The notes under the pieces are model-generated. The model made no database searches and was not told the origin of the DNA. It worked only from the letters and a program-made list of their open reading frames with translations. 64,000 bases of DNA from Merdimonas faecis (GTDB taxonomy: Bacteria > Bacillota > Clostridia > Lachnospirales > Lachnospiraceae), in assembly GCF_001754075.1 (NCBI RefSeq), contig NZ_MIEH01000017.1, positions 1 to 64,000 on the forward strand, read 5' to 3'. Below are positions 25,588 through 33,885 of the stretch, piece by piece (the stretch's first letter is position 1; every line of letters starts with the position of its first letter). The translations under genes were made by a program, and so were the position numbers.

Positions 25588-25881
25588 TCATCCCGTGATA
25601 AAGCTCTTTAACGAGTAATTGAGATCGTCCAGTTTGCAGACCAGCCACTCGGCTGCGGCGGGCAGGCCGAAAGGGGAAAGTAAAAAGGCAAGCACCAGCC
25701 CCGTAATCCCCCACTGTGGATTGCCCTGGATGAACAGTTCAAACAGGCCGCACAATGCGAGGAAAAAGGCCAGGATGCCGAACACCCAGGATGCAAGAGA
25801 CACACTAAAGTTTAATACCGCTACCAGGAGCGTAAGGGCCAGCACAAAAGGGGCCGCGATGATTTTCAGAATGATCCGCAT
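25588..25881 (-). CDS. CD1845-like small membrane protein
   Basis: This 97-residue protein has two or three hydrophobic segments; it opens MRIILKIIAAPFVLALTLLV and ends in a polar tail. It matches small membrane proteins named after CD1845 of Clostridioides difficile mobile elements, in the same place beside the relaxase gene. The role is unknown. A strong promoter with an operator-like spacer lies directly upstream at 25929-25957, so it is the first gene of the relaxase transcript. Confidence 0.75.
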   Translation of the reverse strand: MRIILKIIAAPFVLALTLLVAVLNFSVSLASWVFGILAFFLALCGLFELFIQGNPQWGITGLVLAFLLSPFGLPAAAEWLVCKLDDLNYSLKSFITG

Positions 25882-25928
25882 AGCTTGATACCTCCTTCTT
25901 TTGATTGACAGGTTATCCCTATATGATA

Positions 25929-25957
25929 ATTATACCTCTGTCCGGGAGGGACAACAA
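25929..25957 (-). promoter_or_regulatory. Promoter of the CD1845-relaxase transcript with operator-like spacer
   Basis: On the - strand TTGTTG (25957-25952) and TATAAT (25934-25929) are exactly 17 bases apart, with TCCCTCCCGGACAGAGG between them. The sequence around it is nearly the same as at the recombinase promoter 18731-18759. Excision and DNA processing therefore look co-regulated. A dispersed palindrome lies 26 bases further upstream. Confidence 0.75.
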
Positions 25958-26042
25958 GGATGGCTCCGGCTTTCAGCACCTCGGGACAAATTGTCCCGAA
26001 GTAGTGAAAGCCGGGGAACGGCTAAACCGCTCCCCGGCAGGG

Positions 26043-26390
26043 CTAACACTCCACAATCGCAGACAGCTTTTTCAAAAGATCGGACAAGGGCCCCCACAGC
26101 GTTTCATAGTCCCGTTGCAGCCCTTTGATCTCTTCGGGATAAATGCCGCCGTAGGTGTTGGCCTGGATCGCCACTTGATTTAGGTTGTTGGAGCACCGCC
26201 GCTGGAGCGATACCAGCTCCCGGACGGGGGACAGGTCAACATGGAGCACATAGCCGTTTAGGGCCATTTTCCGCATATAGGCTCCCATGTTGCGGATGCC
26301 CGCCTCGGCCATGCGCTCCCGTATGAGCGCCTGCTCCTCCTCCGATACCATCACATGAAGATGGACGGGGCGGCGGCGTTTCTTTGTCAT
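26043..26390 (-). CDS. mobC: MobC relaxosome accessory protein
   Basis: This 115-residue protein has a ribbon-helix-helix-like N-terminus (RPVHLHVMVSEEEQALIRER) and the MobC motif region NNLNQVAIQANTYGGIY near residues 70-88. MobC proteins bind oriT and help the relaxase nick. Its ATG overlaps the stop of the small gene upstream (ATGA). Length and motif order are standard for Tn1549-like elements. Confidence 0.92.
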   Translation of the reverse strand: MTKKRRRPVHLHVMVSEEEQALIRERMAEAGIRNMGAYMRKMALNGYVLHVDLSPVRELVSLQRRCSNNLNQVAIQANTYGGIYPEEIKGLQRDYETLWGPLSDLLKKLSAIVEC

Positions 26391-26551
26391 CGTTCCTCCC
26401 GTTCCAGGCTCCGGCTGGCCCGGGGCGGCTCCTTTACCTTGTCCAACGGCTTTTCCCGTTCCGGGGGCCTTTTCGGGATCGGGGCGTGAAATTCCCGGTA
26501 CAGCCGCAGGGCCTCCTGGTCAGCAAGTTCCTGTTCCCGTTTTTTCTCCAT
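26387..26551 (-). CDS. Small basic protein upstream of mobC
   Basis: This 54-residue reading frame starts MEKKREQELADQEALRLYRE, with AGGAGG before its ATG, and is rich in Lys, Arg, Glu and Pro. It overlaps mobC by four bases (ATGA), which strongly suggests real, coupled translation. I do not recognise a family. A role in relaxosome assembly is possible from position only. Confidence 0.7.
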   Translation of the reverse strand: MEKKREQELADQEALRLYREFHAPIPKRPPEREKPLDKVKEPPRASRSLEREER

Positions 26552-26563
26552 CGCGCAGTCCTC

Positions 26564-27172
26564 CTATCTGTCGCCCCGGCTGGGGCTTTTCTTATCCGGC
26601 GCATCCGGGGCCCGGTGTTCCCGGGCCTTGCGTCCGGCCTCTTTCATCTGCCGGGCAATCGGCGGTTTCTTTGCCGCGCCCCGCTCCGGCACAGGCTCAC
26701 GGCCCACGGGATTGTCATGGGCGGGCCTCAGCTCATAATCAGCCATCTGTTTTTCCGTCAGCGGGTGGAGATACCACAGCTCGCCCCATGCCCGGAATGA
26801 CTCGCCCTCCACCGGCTGGCGGGCGTTGTAGTTGAGATGGGCCACAGGCAGGTTGTCCTTCGGGCGGGGATAAGTGGCTATATCCACGGGCCGCTGGGTA
26901 GAGTAATACTTGAAAAAATCCGGGCCGGAGGTTTCCAGTCGATGCACTCCATAATCCCGCTCATGGTAGAACACCCGCCGATTGTAGTCCCCGATGGCCT
27001 CACCCTCCTCATTGAAGTAGTGGCCCCAGTAGTAGTCCCGTTTCCCGTCCTCCTGGGTAAACTGCCAGGTCACAAAGGGATTAGGGGCCTTGAAGTTTTC
27101 CCCCATCGCAAAGCCCCGGCCATTGTCAAACAGTACGGACTGCCGGATCACATATCCTTGATTTTCTTCCAA
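26564..27172 (-). CDS. Conserved ICE protein of unknown function
   Basis: This 202-residue soluble protein has an aromatic-rich N-terminal domain (about 1-135) with VTWQFTQEDGKRDYYWGHYF and YHERDYGV. A charged, disordered tail follows. The same type of protein occurs between the Cys-rich VLP gene and mobC in related elements. I cannot assign a function. A dispersed palindrome at 27202-27216 lies 30 bases upstream of its start. Confidence 0.75.
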   Translation of the reverse strand: MEENQGYVIRQSVLFDNGRGFAMGENFKAPNPFVTWQFTQEDGKRDYYWGHYFNEEGEAIGDYNRRVFYHERDYGVHRLETSGPDFFKYYSTQRPVDIATYPRPKDNLPVAHLNYNARQPVEGESFRAWGELWYLHPLTEKQMADYELRPAHDNPVGREPVPERGAAKKPPIARQMKEAGRKAREHRAPDAPDKKSPSRGDR

Positions 27173-27335
27173 AACAGCACCTCCTTAAAAACGGGCACTT
27201 CGGGACAAATTGTCCCAAAGTCCCACAGCGTAAATGTTGACAGCATCCGGGCTAAAACGGGGCAGGCCATAGTCTGATACGGCCCACCCCAAAACGGGCC
27301 CCGGAAAGCCTTGCTACAAGCGGTTTTTCAGCGGC

Positions 27336-27704
27336 CTAATTGTCAACAGACCAGCCCCGCTTTTTCCGCATATATTCCCTCTGCTGGCGGCGGTGGGCCT
27401 TCTTTGCACAGGCCGCCGAGCAGTACGCCTGCCGCCGATCCGGAGGAACGGGGCCGCCGCAGATGGGGCAAGGCTTGAAATCCGGCCTGGGCCCCTCGGT
27501 CAAGAGGGCCGACTCCAGCGCCGGGGCAAGGGGCAGGACGGCCTCCCGGAAGTAGCGGCAGTATGCACCCGTCCAGCATTTCCCCAGCATATAGCACTCA
27601 CCGTCCAGCGGCAGGCACCCGCACTCCCGGTCATAGTTGGCGCACCATTTTACCACAAGGGCGCGGATGGCCGCCTTTTCCTCCCGGGTAAGCTCGCGGG
27701 GCAT
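27336..27704 (-). CDS. Cysteine-rich VLP-type zinc-binding protein
   Basis: This 122-residue protein has an N-terminal Cys cluster (CANYDRECGCLPLDGECYML, then CWTGAYCRYF). The C-terminal zinc ribbon, CPICGGPVPPDRRQAYCSAAC, is followed by a basic tail. This is the cysteine-rich VLP family of clostridial conjugative elements. It is probably a nucleic-acid binding accessory; its precise role is unknown. It follows the small Cys protein at 27709-27885 after a four-base gap. Confidence 0.85.
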   Translation of the reverse strand: MPRELTREEKAAIRALVVKWCANYDRECGCLPLDGECYMLGKCWTGAYCRYFREAVLPLAPALESALLTEGPRPDFKPCPICGGPVPPDRRQAYCSAACAKKAHRRQQREYMRKKRGWSVDN

Positions 27705-27708
27705 GGCC

Positions 27709-27885
27709 TCACCTCCCGCCAGCCGGGGCCTTCAGAAGTTCCCGGTAGCAGGACACGCATCCGATGCCCCGCCAGTAGGGACACCCGGAGCACCGGGAGC
27801 CCCTGGGCGGTTTCACGGCGGAGGGAGCCTGCTGGCGCGGGGGCCGTTTCATCATTTTCTCAAAGGGACTGTTGGTAAAGTTCAT
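27709..27885 (-). CDS. Small cysteine-rich protein
   Basis: This 58-residue gene starts MNFTNSPFEKMMKRPP. It carries CSGCPYWRGIGCVSC, a CX2CX7CX2C zinc-ribbon-like pattern. Its ATG overlaps the stop of the DUF4366 gene (ATGA), and it ends four bases before the VLP gene, so it is part of the operon. It is basic and Pro-rich at the N-terminus. Function unknown; probably a small zinc protein acting with its VLP neighbour. Confidence 0.75.
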   Translation of the reverse strand: MNFTNSPFEKMMKRPPRQQAPSAVKPPRGSRCSGCPYWRGIGCVSCYRELLKAPAGGR

Positions 27886-28670
27886 TCGTCCGCCCCCTTT
27901 CCGTCATCATCCTCCTCGTCCCAGGGCGGCCCGTCCTCTTCGTCGCCGTAGCCCTCCGGCCCGTCATAGTCCGGGAACTCCCCGCCGTAGTCCTCCTCGG
28001 GCTCGGCGGCCTTTTCATGTTTCGGGCGGTAAATCTTAAAGTACCAGCCAGCCCCGCCGCCGATCACCGCCACGGCCAGCACCAAAAGGAGCATCCCCAG
28101 ATTGCCGCCCGTTTCCGGCTGTTCCTCCTCCGGGGCGGGCTCCCCGGTTTCCACCGTTTCCGCAGGCTCCGGCTCCGCGCCCGCGCACTCGGTCATATTG
28201 ACCGCGCAGACCGGGCAATCCGTATTGACAGCCCCCGCCGCGCATTTTTCCGCACAGGAGCAGGCGCCCAGCTCCACCCCAGCAGCCTCCGCAGCCGCCA
28301 GCAGATCGGCCTCGTCCACCATGTTCAGAAAGTAGGTTTCGTACTGTTCGCCTTCCTCGTCCACGGGCTTATCGTAGTCAATGACGATATAAAAGGTGTT
28401 CCCGCCGCTGGTCTGCACCGTGATAAACTGCTTGTTGGTATGCTCGTCATAGAGCAGATCGCGGGTAACAAGGTTGCCTTCCTCCGAAAAACCCTCGCCC
28501 GGTTCGATAGTGGGATCCGGCTCCGGGGCCGTGGTTTCCTCGGTCATGGTGGGATCGCCGTAGTCCTCGCCCTCGCCGCCGTCCGCATAAGCATAGGCCG
28601 GGACAGCCGAAAAGCCGCATAAAAGAACGGCGGCACAAAGCGCCGCCGCCATAGACTTCCATTGTCTCAT
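27882..28670 (-). CDS. CD1107-like (DUF4366) surface protein of the transfer apparatus
   Basis: This 262-residue protein has a signal peptide (MAAALCAAVLLCGFSAVPAYA) and an extracellular acidic domain with FYIVIDYDKPVDEEG. Next come a Cys-rich patch (CSCAEKC ... CPVC), one membrane segment at about 195-215 and a cytosolic acidic tail. This is the CD1107/DUF4366 architecture of Tn1549-like elements. It probably sits in the donor membrane as a T4SS accessory. Confidence 0.88.
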   Translation of the reverse strand: MRQWKSMAAALCAAVLLCGFSAVPAYAYADGGEGEDYGDPTMTEETTAPEPDPTIEPGEGFSEEGNLVTRDLLYDEHTNKQFITVQTSGGNTFYIVIDYDKPVDEEGEQYETYFLNMVDEADLLAAAEAAGVELGACSCAEKCAAGAVNTDCPVCAVNMTECAGAEPEPAETVETGEPAPEEEQPETGGNLGMLLLVLAVAVIGGGAGWYFKIYRPKHEKAAEPEEDYGGEFPDYDGPEGYGDEEDGPPWDEEDDDGKGADE

Positions 28671-28672
28671 AT

Positions 28673-28927
28673 TCAGTTTTCCTCCTTCCTATCGTCCTCA
28701 GACTTCGGGACAAATTGTCCCAAAGCTCCATCGCCCTTCAGCTTTTCAAACAGGAGCGGGAGCTCCGCCAAGGGGATGCTCATGCCCCGCACAATATCCA
28801 CGATCTCGCTGTTTTCCGCCTCCAGCTTTTTCTGCTCCAGCTCCTTGAGCCGGGCCTGCTGTTCGCTGATTTTGGCCTTGACCTTATCAATCTCGGCCTG
28901 GATTTTCGCGCTTTTTGCCGTTGCCAT
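28673..28927 (-). CDS. DUF4315 coiled-coil protein
   Basis: This 84-residue protein has an N-terminal coiled coil (KIQAEIDKVKAKISEQQARL) and IVDIVRGMSIPLAELP, typical of DUF4315. The last 20 residues include GQFVPKS, which is the translated dispersed palindrome (28707-28721), so the repeat has inserted into or been kept in the coding region. Role unknown; it lies between the NlpC/P60 gene and CD1107, as in relatives. Confidence 0.85.
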   Translation of the reverse strand: MATAKSAKIQAEIDKVKAKISEQQARLKELEQKKLEAENSEIVDIVRGMSIPLAELPLLFEKLKGDGALGQFVPKSEDDRKEEN

Positions 28928-28940
28928 AGATAACCTCCAA

Positions 28941-30602
28941 TCATGGTAAACGCCCGTAGGCGTAGAAATGAGACTGCCAGTAGCTTGTATTCAGGTTTGC
29001 GTAGCCGATGGGATCTCCACAATGCAACATCGTATTGTCGCCCACATAAATCCCACAGTGGCTCACGCCCGGCGTGTCATAAGTGCCTTTGAAAAAGACC
29101 AGATCACCGGGTTTCGGACTGCTGGTCGGCGTGCAGATGTTATAGAGCCCCTGGGCCCCCAGGCGGCCCACATTCCAGCCGGAGTGATTGATCACCCAGG
29201 ACACATAGCCGGAGCAGTCAAAGGAAGTGGACGGGCTGGAGCCGCCCCACACATAGGGATAGCCGATGTATTTCTGCGCCTCGGAGAGCATGGCGGCAAA
29301 GGTTTCATCGTCCAGATATTCCCCGGGCACTTCGTAGCCGTCCGGCGTTTCGGTGTACTTTCCCACATACTCGGAGCCGGGGAACAGGTCGGGGCGGTTT
29401 CCCAATGTTGCCATGTAGATGGCGTACCGGGACATCTGTTCCTCGCTCAACACATAGACGGGCAGATGGGACAGGTTTTTGTTTTCCAGCGTCACATAGC
29501 AGATGTAGTAATTGTAGGGGACTTCCACATCGTAATCGTTGCCCTCGCTGTCGGTGCGGGTTTCCGTCCGGTAGCGCACCTCCACCACCACATCCTCGGT
29601 CAGAATGTACTGGCGGTCAAAGAGCATTTGCAGGGAGCCCTCCACCTGGTCAAGCGTCCACTGCCCCTCATGGAGCGAACACAAAAGGGACAGCAGCACA
29701 TAGGGATCGTGTTCGATCTCGTCCAGGTCAAAATGGTACTCGTCATAGTCGTGGGTGCTCTCGTAGCTCTCCAGATAGCCGGAAAGCTCCGCCTCCAAGT
29801 CACAGTAGGCGGCCTCCGCCCCCAGCATATCCCCATCCTCGCAAGGGTAGGTGCTGGCCCCCACCGCGCCGATGGTGCTGTTCCCCAGTGTGACAAGGGA
29901 GGACGAGCAGGACTGCATCACCAGCACAAGCAGGACGCAGGCCAGAGCCAGCAGACAGCCCACGGGATGGCGTTTGACAAAGCCCACCGCCCGGGCCGCC
30001 AGCTTTTCCGTAGTAACAGCCGTTTTTTCAGCGGCCCGCGCCCCTTGTTTGGCGGCCTCCTTTGCCTGCTTTTGATACCGCCTGCGGAGCCGCCGTTTCT
30101 GCCAGTAGCGGGACAGGGCATTTTTAGAAAGCTCCGGGTGCTCCTGGGCGGCGGTGCGGAAGTGATAGTCCGCCGTGGCCTTGATATATTTGGACTCGGC
30201 CCGTCGGACAGCCTTTGCCGGGTGCTCGCGGATTTTCCGTTTCACATACCGGGAGCCATGCCGCAGGACGGCCTCGCCCACAAGCTCGGAGCGGTGGCCC
30301 CCTTCGATGCCCACATTTTCGTGCTCGTTTTCATAAATCTTGCCATGCACAAAGCCGTGGACGGAGCCGCTGGCCACCCGGGCCACACGCTTGACCGGGC
30401 CCGGCTTTTTCGGCGGTTTCTGTTTCGCCAGCTTTTCTTTGGCGGCCTCCAGCTTTTCCCCGCGCTTTTCCATACGGAGCTTGGACGCCGCCGCCTGTTC
30501 CTGCTGGCTTTTCTGCCGGAATTTTGATTTCGGAGACTTTGGGACACTTTGTCCCGAAGTGCCCCCGGCGTTTCCCGCGCCATTATTCGGTTTTCGTTTC
30601 AT
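28941..30602 (-). CDS. CD1108-like NlpC/P60 cell-wall hydrolase of the T4SS
   Basis: This 553-residue protein has a basic cytosolic N-terminus and one membrane segment (about 225-245, GCLLALACVLLVLVMQSC). An extracellular region follows, then a C-terminal NlpC/P60 domain with the catalytic Cys in FDCSGYVSW and the His in SHCGIYVGD. It locally opens peptidoglycan for the conjugation channel. A dispersed palindrome is translated near residues 16-21 as GQSVPK. It overlaps virB4 by 20 bases. Confidence 0.92.
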   Translation of the reverse strand: MKRKPNNGAGNAGGTSGQSVPKSPKSKFRQKSQQEQAAASKLRMEKRGEKLEAAKEKLAKQKPPKKPGPVKRVARVASGSVHGFVHGKIYENEHENVGIEGGHRSELVGEAVLRHGSRYVKRKIREHPAKAVRRAESKYIKATADYHFRTAAQEHPELSKNALSRYWQKRRLRRRYQKQAKEAAKQGARAAEKTAVTTEKLAARAVGFVKRHPVGCLLALACVLLVLVMQSCSSSLVTLGNSTIGAVGASTYPCEDGDMLGAEAAYCDLEAELSGYLESYESTHDYDEYHFDLDEIEHDPYVLLSLLCSLHEGQWTLDQVEGSLQMLFDRQYILTEDVVVEVRYRTETRTDSEGNDYDVEVPYNYYICYVTLENKNLSHLPVYVLSEEQMSRYAIYMATLGNRPDLFPGSEYVGKYTETPDGYEVPGEYLDDETFAAMLSEAQKYIGYPYVWGGSSPSTSFDCSGYVSWVINHSGWNVGRLGAQGLYNICTPTSSPKPGDLVFFKGTYDTPGVSHCGIYVGDNTMLHCGDPIGYANLNTSYWQSHFYAYGRLP

Positions 30603-32955
30603 TCTTCATATCCTCCGGGCGGGTAGTCAGCAGGTCATAGATCTCCCCGCGGGGGAACCGATCCACAAAGGGGATGGTCACATTCCCATAGAACAGCAGG
30701 CCCTCGCCGGAATTAGAGTGGGTAATGTAGGAAAGCTGGTGCTCGGAAATGCCGAGCTGTTTTGCCAAAATCGTCCGGTCACTCTGGGCCTGGGACAACA
30801 GGATCATAAAATCCGTGTTGTCCAGAATGTTCTCAATCTCCCGGCTGGCCAAGAGGTCTTTCACATTCTGCGTAAGTGCGCTGGGGACACAGCCTTTTTT
30901 GCGGAGCATCTTCCAGACCGCCACAAAGTAGCTGGCCGTCAGCGGATCGCGGAGCAGGACATGGAACTCGTCAAAGTAGCACCAGGTCGCCACGCCCTCC
31001 CGGAAGTTGGCGTCCACCGCCTGGGAGACAAACTCGTTTGTGATGTGCATGGCGATCTTGCGGAGGTTTTCTCCCATGTTCTTGAGCACGATGCACACCA
31101 CCCGCTTGTCCGTTTTCACATTGGTCGGATGGTTAAAGAGATTGAGGGAGCCGGTACAGTAGAGCTCCAGGGCCGTTGCCACACGGCGGGCCTCCGGCTC
31201 CGGCTGGCGCAAAAGCTCCTCGTACAAATCCTGCAAAAGCGGCGTCCGTTCCGTGGCAATCCCCAGGGCCTGCTCCCGGTAGACCAGCCGCACACAGCGG
31301 TCAATGACGGTTTTTTCAATGGGCTGTAAGCCCTCCTTGCCGCCCACCACAAGCTCGCACAGGGACAACAGAAAATCCGCTTTCATGGAAAGCGGACTCT
31401 CCCCGGCGGTCATATTGAGCTCCACATCCATCGGGTTTAAGTGGTGGGGGCTGTCCGGGGAAATTTCGATCACCTGGGCCTGGTCGCCCAATCTGCGGGC
31501 CAGCGGGACATATTCGCCCATCGGATCGACAATCACAATCCGGTCATTCGTGGCAAGGAATACATTTAAGAGCTCCCTTTTCGCCGCAAAGGATTTTCCC
31601 GAGCCCGTAGAGCCAAGATACAAGCCGTTGGCCGATTTCAGCTTTTTGCGGTCAGCCATGATGACATTATGAGAAAGGGCGTTCATGCCGTAGTAGAGGG
31701 CCTGCCCGCCCATCCGCAGCTCCCTGGTCATAAAGGGAATGAAAATCGCCGTGGAGCTGGTTGTCATGCCCCGCTGAATTTCCACTTCGTTGTAGCCGAG
31801 AGCCAGCGAGGACACAAAGCCCTGTTCCTGTTGCCAGTCCAGCCGCTTTAAGGAGCAGTTGTATTTCTGCGCGATACCGCCCACTGTGAATACATCGTTT
31901 TCCAGCCGCTGGCGGGTAGGGGCAAGGTTTACCACTGTAAAGGTCAGCAGAAACATCCTCTCGTTGCGGGACTGCAGGTCAGCCAAGAGCTCCGCCGCGT
32001 CCTTGCTGAATGTAATGAGGTCAGGCGGCAGGATGTCGGGATCGTACCCGGCCCGCACCGCCTTCCTCTGTTCCTCCACCTTCATTTTCCCAATGTCCGA
32101 GATTTTCCCCTTAATGGTCTTGATGGCCTTTAGCTGATCCACCGTCTGAATATGGAGCGTGACCGTCATTTCCGCATCCAGCTCCAAAATCTCAGCAAGG
32201 AGCTTATCCGAGAGCTCGGATGCTAAAATCTGTAAGTAGGACACCGCGCCCCAATACTGGCCGATACGGAACGAGCGGGACTGCCGGAAGTCAAAGCTGT
32301 CCGGGGCGATAAAGTCCTTTGTGCCCAGCCCCGTCTGCGGGATGTCCTTCCACGAAAAGCGGAACGGCTCCCGGCTCCCCGGGTGCATCTGCCCATAGAG
32401 CAGGGCCAGCCGCGCCCGCCCGTCCATCGGCTCGGAGGGAACGCCCAGCCGCTTGAAGTTTCCCATCACATCGGCCTCCACGCGCTCCAGGCGGGGGCGG
32501 GCCTCCGCGATCCCCTCGGCGGGTATGCCGAAAGTGATGTATTTGGAGCGTTCAATGCCGTTGTTGCTTTTCGCAATCTGATTTTTCAGCATCCCGGTAA
32601 ATTCCTCCCGGACGCTGTTAAAGGCATCGTCCGCCTGGGGGATGTTGACCTTGTAGCGGCTCCGGGAATGGGAGCGGCGGTTGATAAAGGAAAGCTGGAA
32701 CGGCAGGGAGCTGTCAAAGTAGTTGAGGAATGAGCTCCAGCCGCCGAAAATCGCCGTCTGATCCTCGGTGCTTGCCACGGAATAATTGATGTCCTCGTAT
32801 TCCACGGTTTTCGTGTAGAGCCCGCCGGGGAGCTTGCACACCCCGTCCGGGTGCATCGCCAGATAGGGGATCGTCTGCTGGACGGACAGAGCCGCCCGGC
32901 TGTTACCCCTTCCGGGGCTGCTTTTGCTTTTCTTGCTTGCCTTTCGCAATCGCAT
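30583..32955 (-). CDS. virB4: VirB4-like conjugation ATPase (CD1110 family)
   Basis: This 790-residue protein has Walker A GSTGSGKSF near residues 453-461 and Walker B-type WCYFDEFHVLL. It is the T4SS motor that powers assembly and transfer. The start at 32955 lies inside the PrgI gene, with AGAAAGGAGG abutting it, so the true start may be a little further in. Gene order PrgI-VirB4-NlpC/P60-DUF4315-CD1107 is the standard one. Confidence 0.95.
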   Translation of the reverse strand: MRLRKASKKSKSSPGRGNSRAALSVQQTIPYLAMHPDGVCKLPGGLYTKTVEYEDINYSVASTEDQTAIFGGWSSFLNYFDSSLPFQLSFINRRSHSRSRYKVNIPQADDAFNSVREEFTGMLKNQIAKSNNGIERSKYITFGIPAEGIAEARPRLERVEADVMGNFKRLGVPSEPMDGRARLALLYGQMHPGSREPFRFSWKDIPQTGLGTKDFIAPDSFDFRQSRSFRIGQYWGAVSYLQILASELSDKLLAEILELDAEMTVTLHIQTVDQLKAIKTIKGKISDIGKMKVEEQRKAVRAGYDPDILPPDLITFSKDAAELLADLQSRNERMFLLTFTVVNLAPTRQRLENDVFTVGGIAQKYNCSLKRLDWQQEQGFVSSLALGYNEVEIQRGMTTSSTAIFIPFMTRELRMGGQALYYGMNALSHNVIMADRKKLKSANGLYLGSTGSGKSFAAKRELLNVFLATNDRIVIVDPMGEYVPLARRLGDQAQVIEISPDSPHHLNPMDVELNMTAGESPLSMKADFLLSLCELVVGGKEGLQPIEKTVIDRCVRLVYREQALGIATERTPLLQDLYEELLRQPEPEARRVATALELYCTGSLNLFNHPTNVKTDKRVVCIVLKNMGENLRKIAMHITNEFVSQAVDANFREGVATWCYFDEFHVLLRDPLTASYFVAVWKMLRKKGCVPSALTQNVKDLLASREIENILDNTDFMILLSQAQSDRTILAKQLGISEHQLSYITHSNSGEGLLFYGNVTIPFVDRFPRGEIYDLLTTRPEDMKNETKTE

Positions 32956-33298
32956 CCTCCTTTCTCACAGCGCCCCGCCCGGTAAACGGGGCATACAGGT
33001 TTTCCGTCTGATAGTGCCGCACCCCGGGCCGCAGGAACTTGGCCCGGAGGATATTTTTTACCACCTTTTCAAAGGGGAGCCCGTCTTTTTCATACATCGC
33101 CAGCAAAAACGCCGGGAGCATGACCGCCAGCATAAGGAACATGGCCCCGGTATTCCCCAGGGGCTCCCGGGCCAGCAGATAGGACGGGATGCCGATGGCC
33201 GCCGCGCCGCCAAAGCAGATAAGCTGGCGTTTTGTAAGGTTAAAGGCCATCTTTGTTTTGATTTTGGATAAGTCGTTAGGGACATTCACATAGGGCAT
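32903..33298 (-). CDS. prgI: PrgI-family T4SS membrane protein
   Basis: This 131-residue protein opens MPYVNVPNDLSKIKTKMAFN, the hallmark start of PrgI proteins. Two membrane segments follow (about 28-45 and 50-68), then the conserved VKNILRAKFLRPGVR. It forms part of the inner-membrane platform next to VirB4, like VirB3. It overlaps virB4 by 53 bases. Confidence 0.92.
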   Translation of the reverse strand: MPYVNVPNDLSKIKTKMAFNLTKRQLICFGGAAAIGIPSYLLAREPLGNTGAMFLMLAVMLPAFLLAMYEKDGLPFEKVVKNILRAKFLRPGVRHYQTENLYAPFTGRGAVRKEDAIAKGKQEKQKQPRKG

Positions 33299-33885
33299 AG
33301 ATCAACCTCCTTCCTTTCCCCGGGGACTTCGGGACAATTTGTCCCAAAGTCCGGGACGGTGCTTTCTACCTCGTTTCCCCACACATCCCAGCCGGGCGGC
33401 GTCTGCCTTGCGAACAGCTCCACCCGTGGAAGATCGCCCATAAGGGCAACGATCTTTTCCCGGGCCTCGTCCGGCTTTTTGCTGTGGGCCTCAATGGGGG
33501 AAATGATAAACTGATGGACATTCGCCGCCTGCCGTTTCGGGTGTCCCCTGGTTGCCAGCAGGCAGACCTCCGCATTTCCCCTCGTCCAAAAGCCCAGGCC
33601 GTAAAACCAACTGTCGGCCTTTTTGTTTTTCTTCAGCCAGACGAAAGCCACGGACTTATACTGAAAGCCCCACGCTTTAATGAGCCGCAGGGCCTCGGGG
33701 AGCTGGGGGAAAGTCGCCCACAAAAAAAGCACGCTGTCCGGGGCGGCCAGTTCCGCCACCGGGAGCGCACATAACTCGTCTATTCCCATTGTGGGATAAT
33801 GATGCTCCGCCGCCCCTTGCAGGCCCTTCTGCGCGTAGCGCCAGGGCGGATCGGCATAAATGATAGAATAATCTCCGATAGTCAG
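33286..33885 (-). CDS. MT-A70-type adenine methyltransferase, apparently with a CTG start
   Basis: The catalytic DPPW motif (YADPPWRYAQKG) lies upstream of the first in-frame ATG (33789), so that ATG cannot be the start of a working enzyme. The frame extends to a CTG at 33885 that overlaps the previous gene's TGA (CTGA), with AAAGGAG just before it. The 199-residue product begins LTIGDYSIIYADPPW and has FLWATFPQLPEAL and WTRGNAEVCLLATRG, typical of MT-A70 N6-adenine methylases. It probably protects the element from restriction. The C-terminus includes a dispersed palindrome. Confidence 0.88.
   Translation of the reverse strand: MTIGDYSIIYADPPWRYAQKGLQGAAEHHYPTMGIDELCALPVAELAAPDSVLFLWATFPQLPEALRLIKAWGFQYKSVAFVWLKKNKKADSWFYGLGFWTRGNAEVCLLATRGHPKRQAANVHQFIISPIEAHSKKPDEAREKIVALMGDLPRVELFARQTPPGWDVWGNEVESTVPDFGTNCPEVPGERKEVDLCPM

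Noticed and set aside
28968-30527. 519-codon + strand frame opposite the NlpC/P60 gene
   Set aside because: A shadow frame in GC-rich DNA; the - strand has a recognised domain and neighbours in standard order.
33286-33789. MT-A70 methylase starting at ATG 33789
   Set aside because: This start would remove the catalytic DPPW motif, which lies in frame just upstream with a good ribosome-binding site before CTG 33885.
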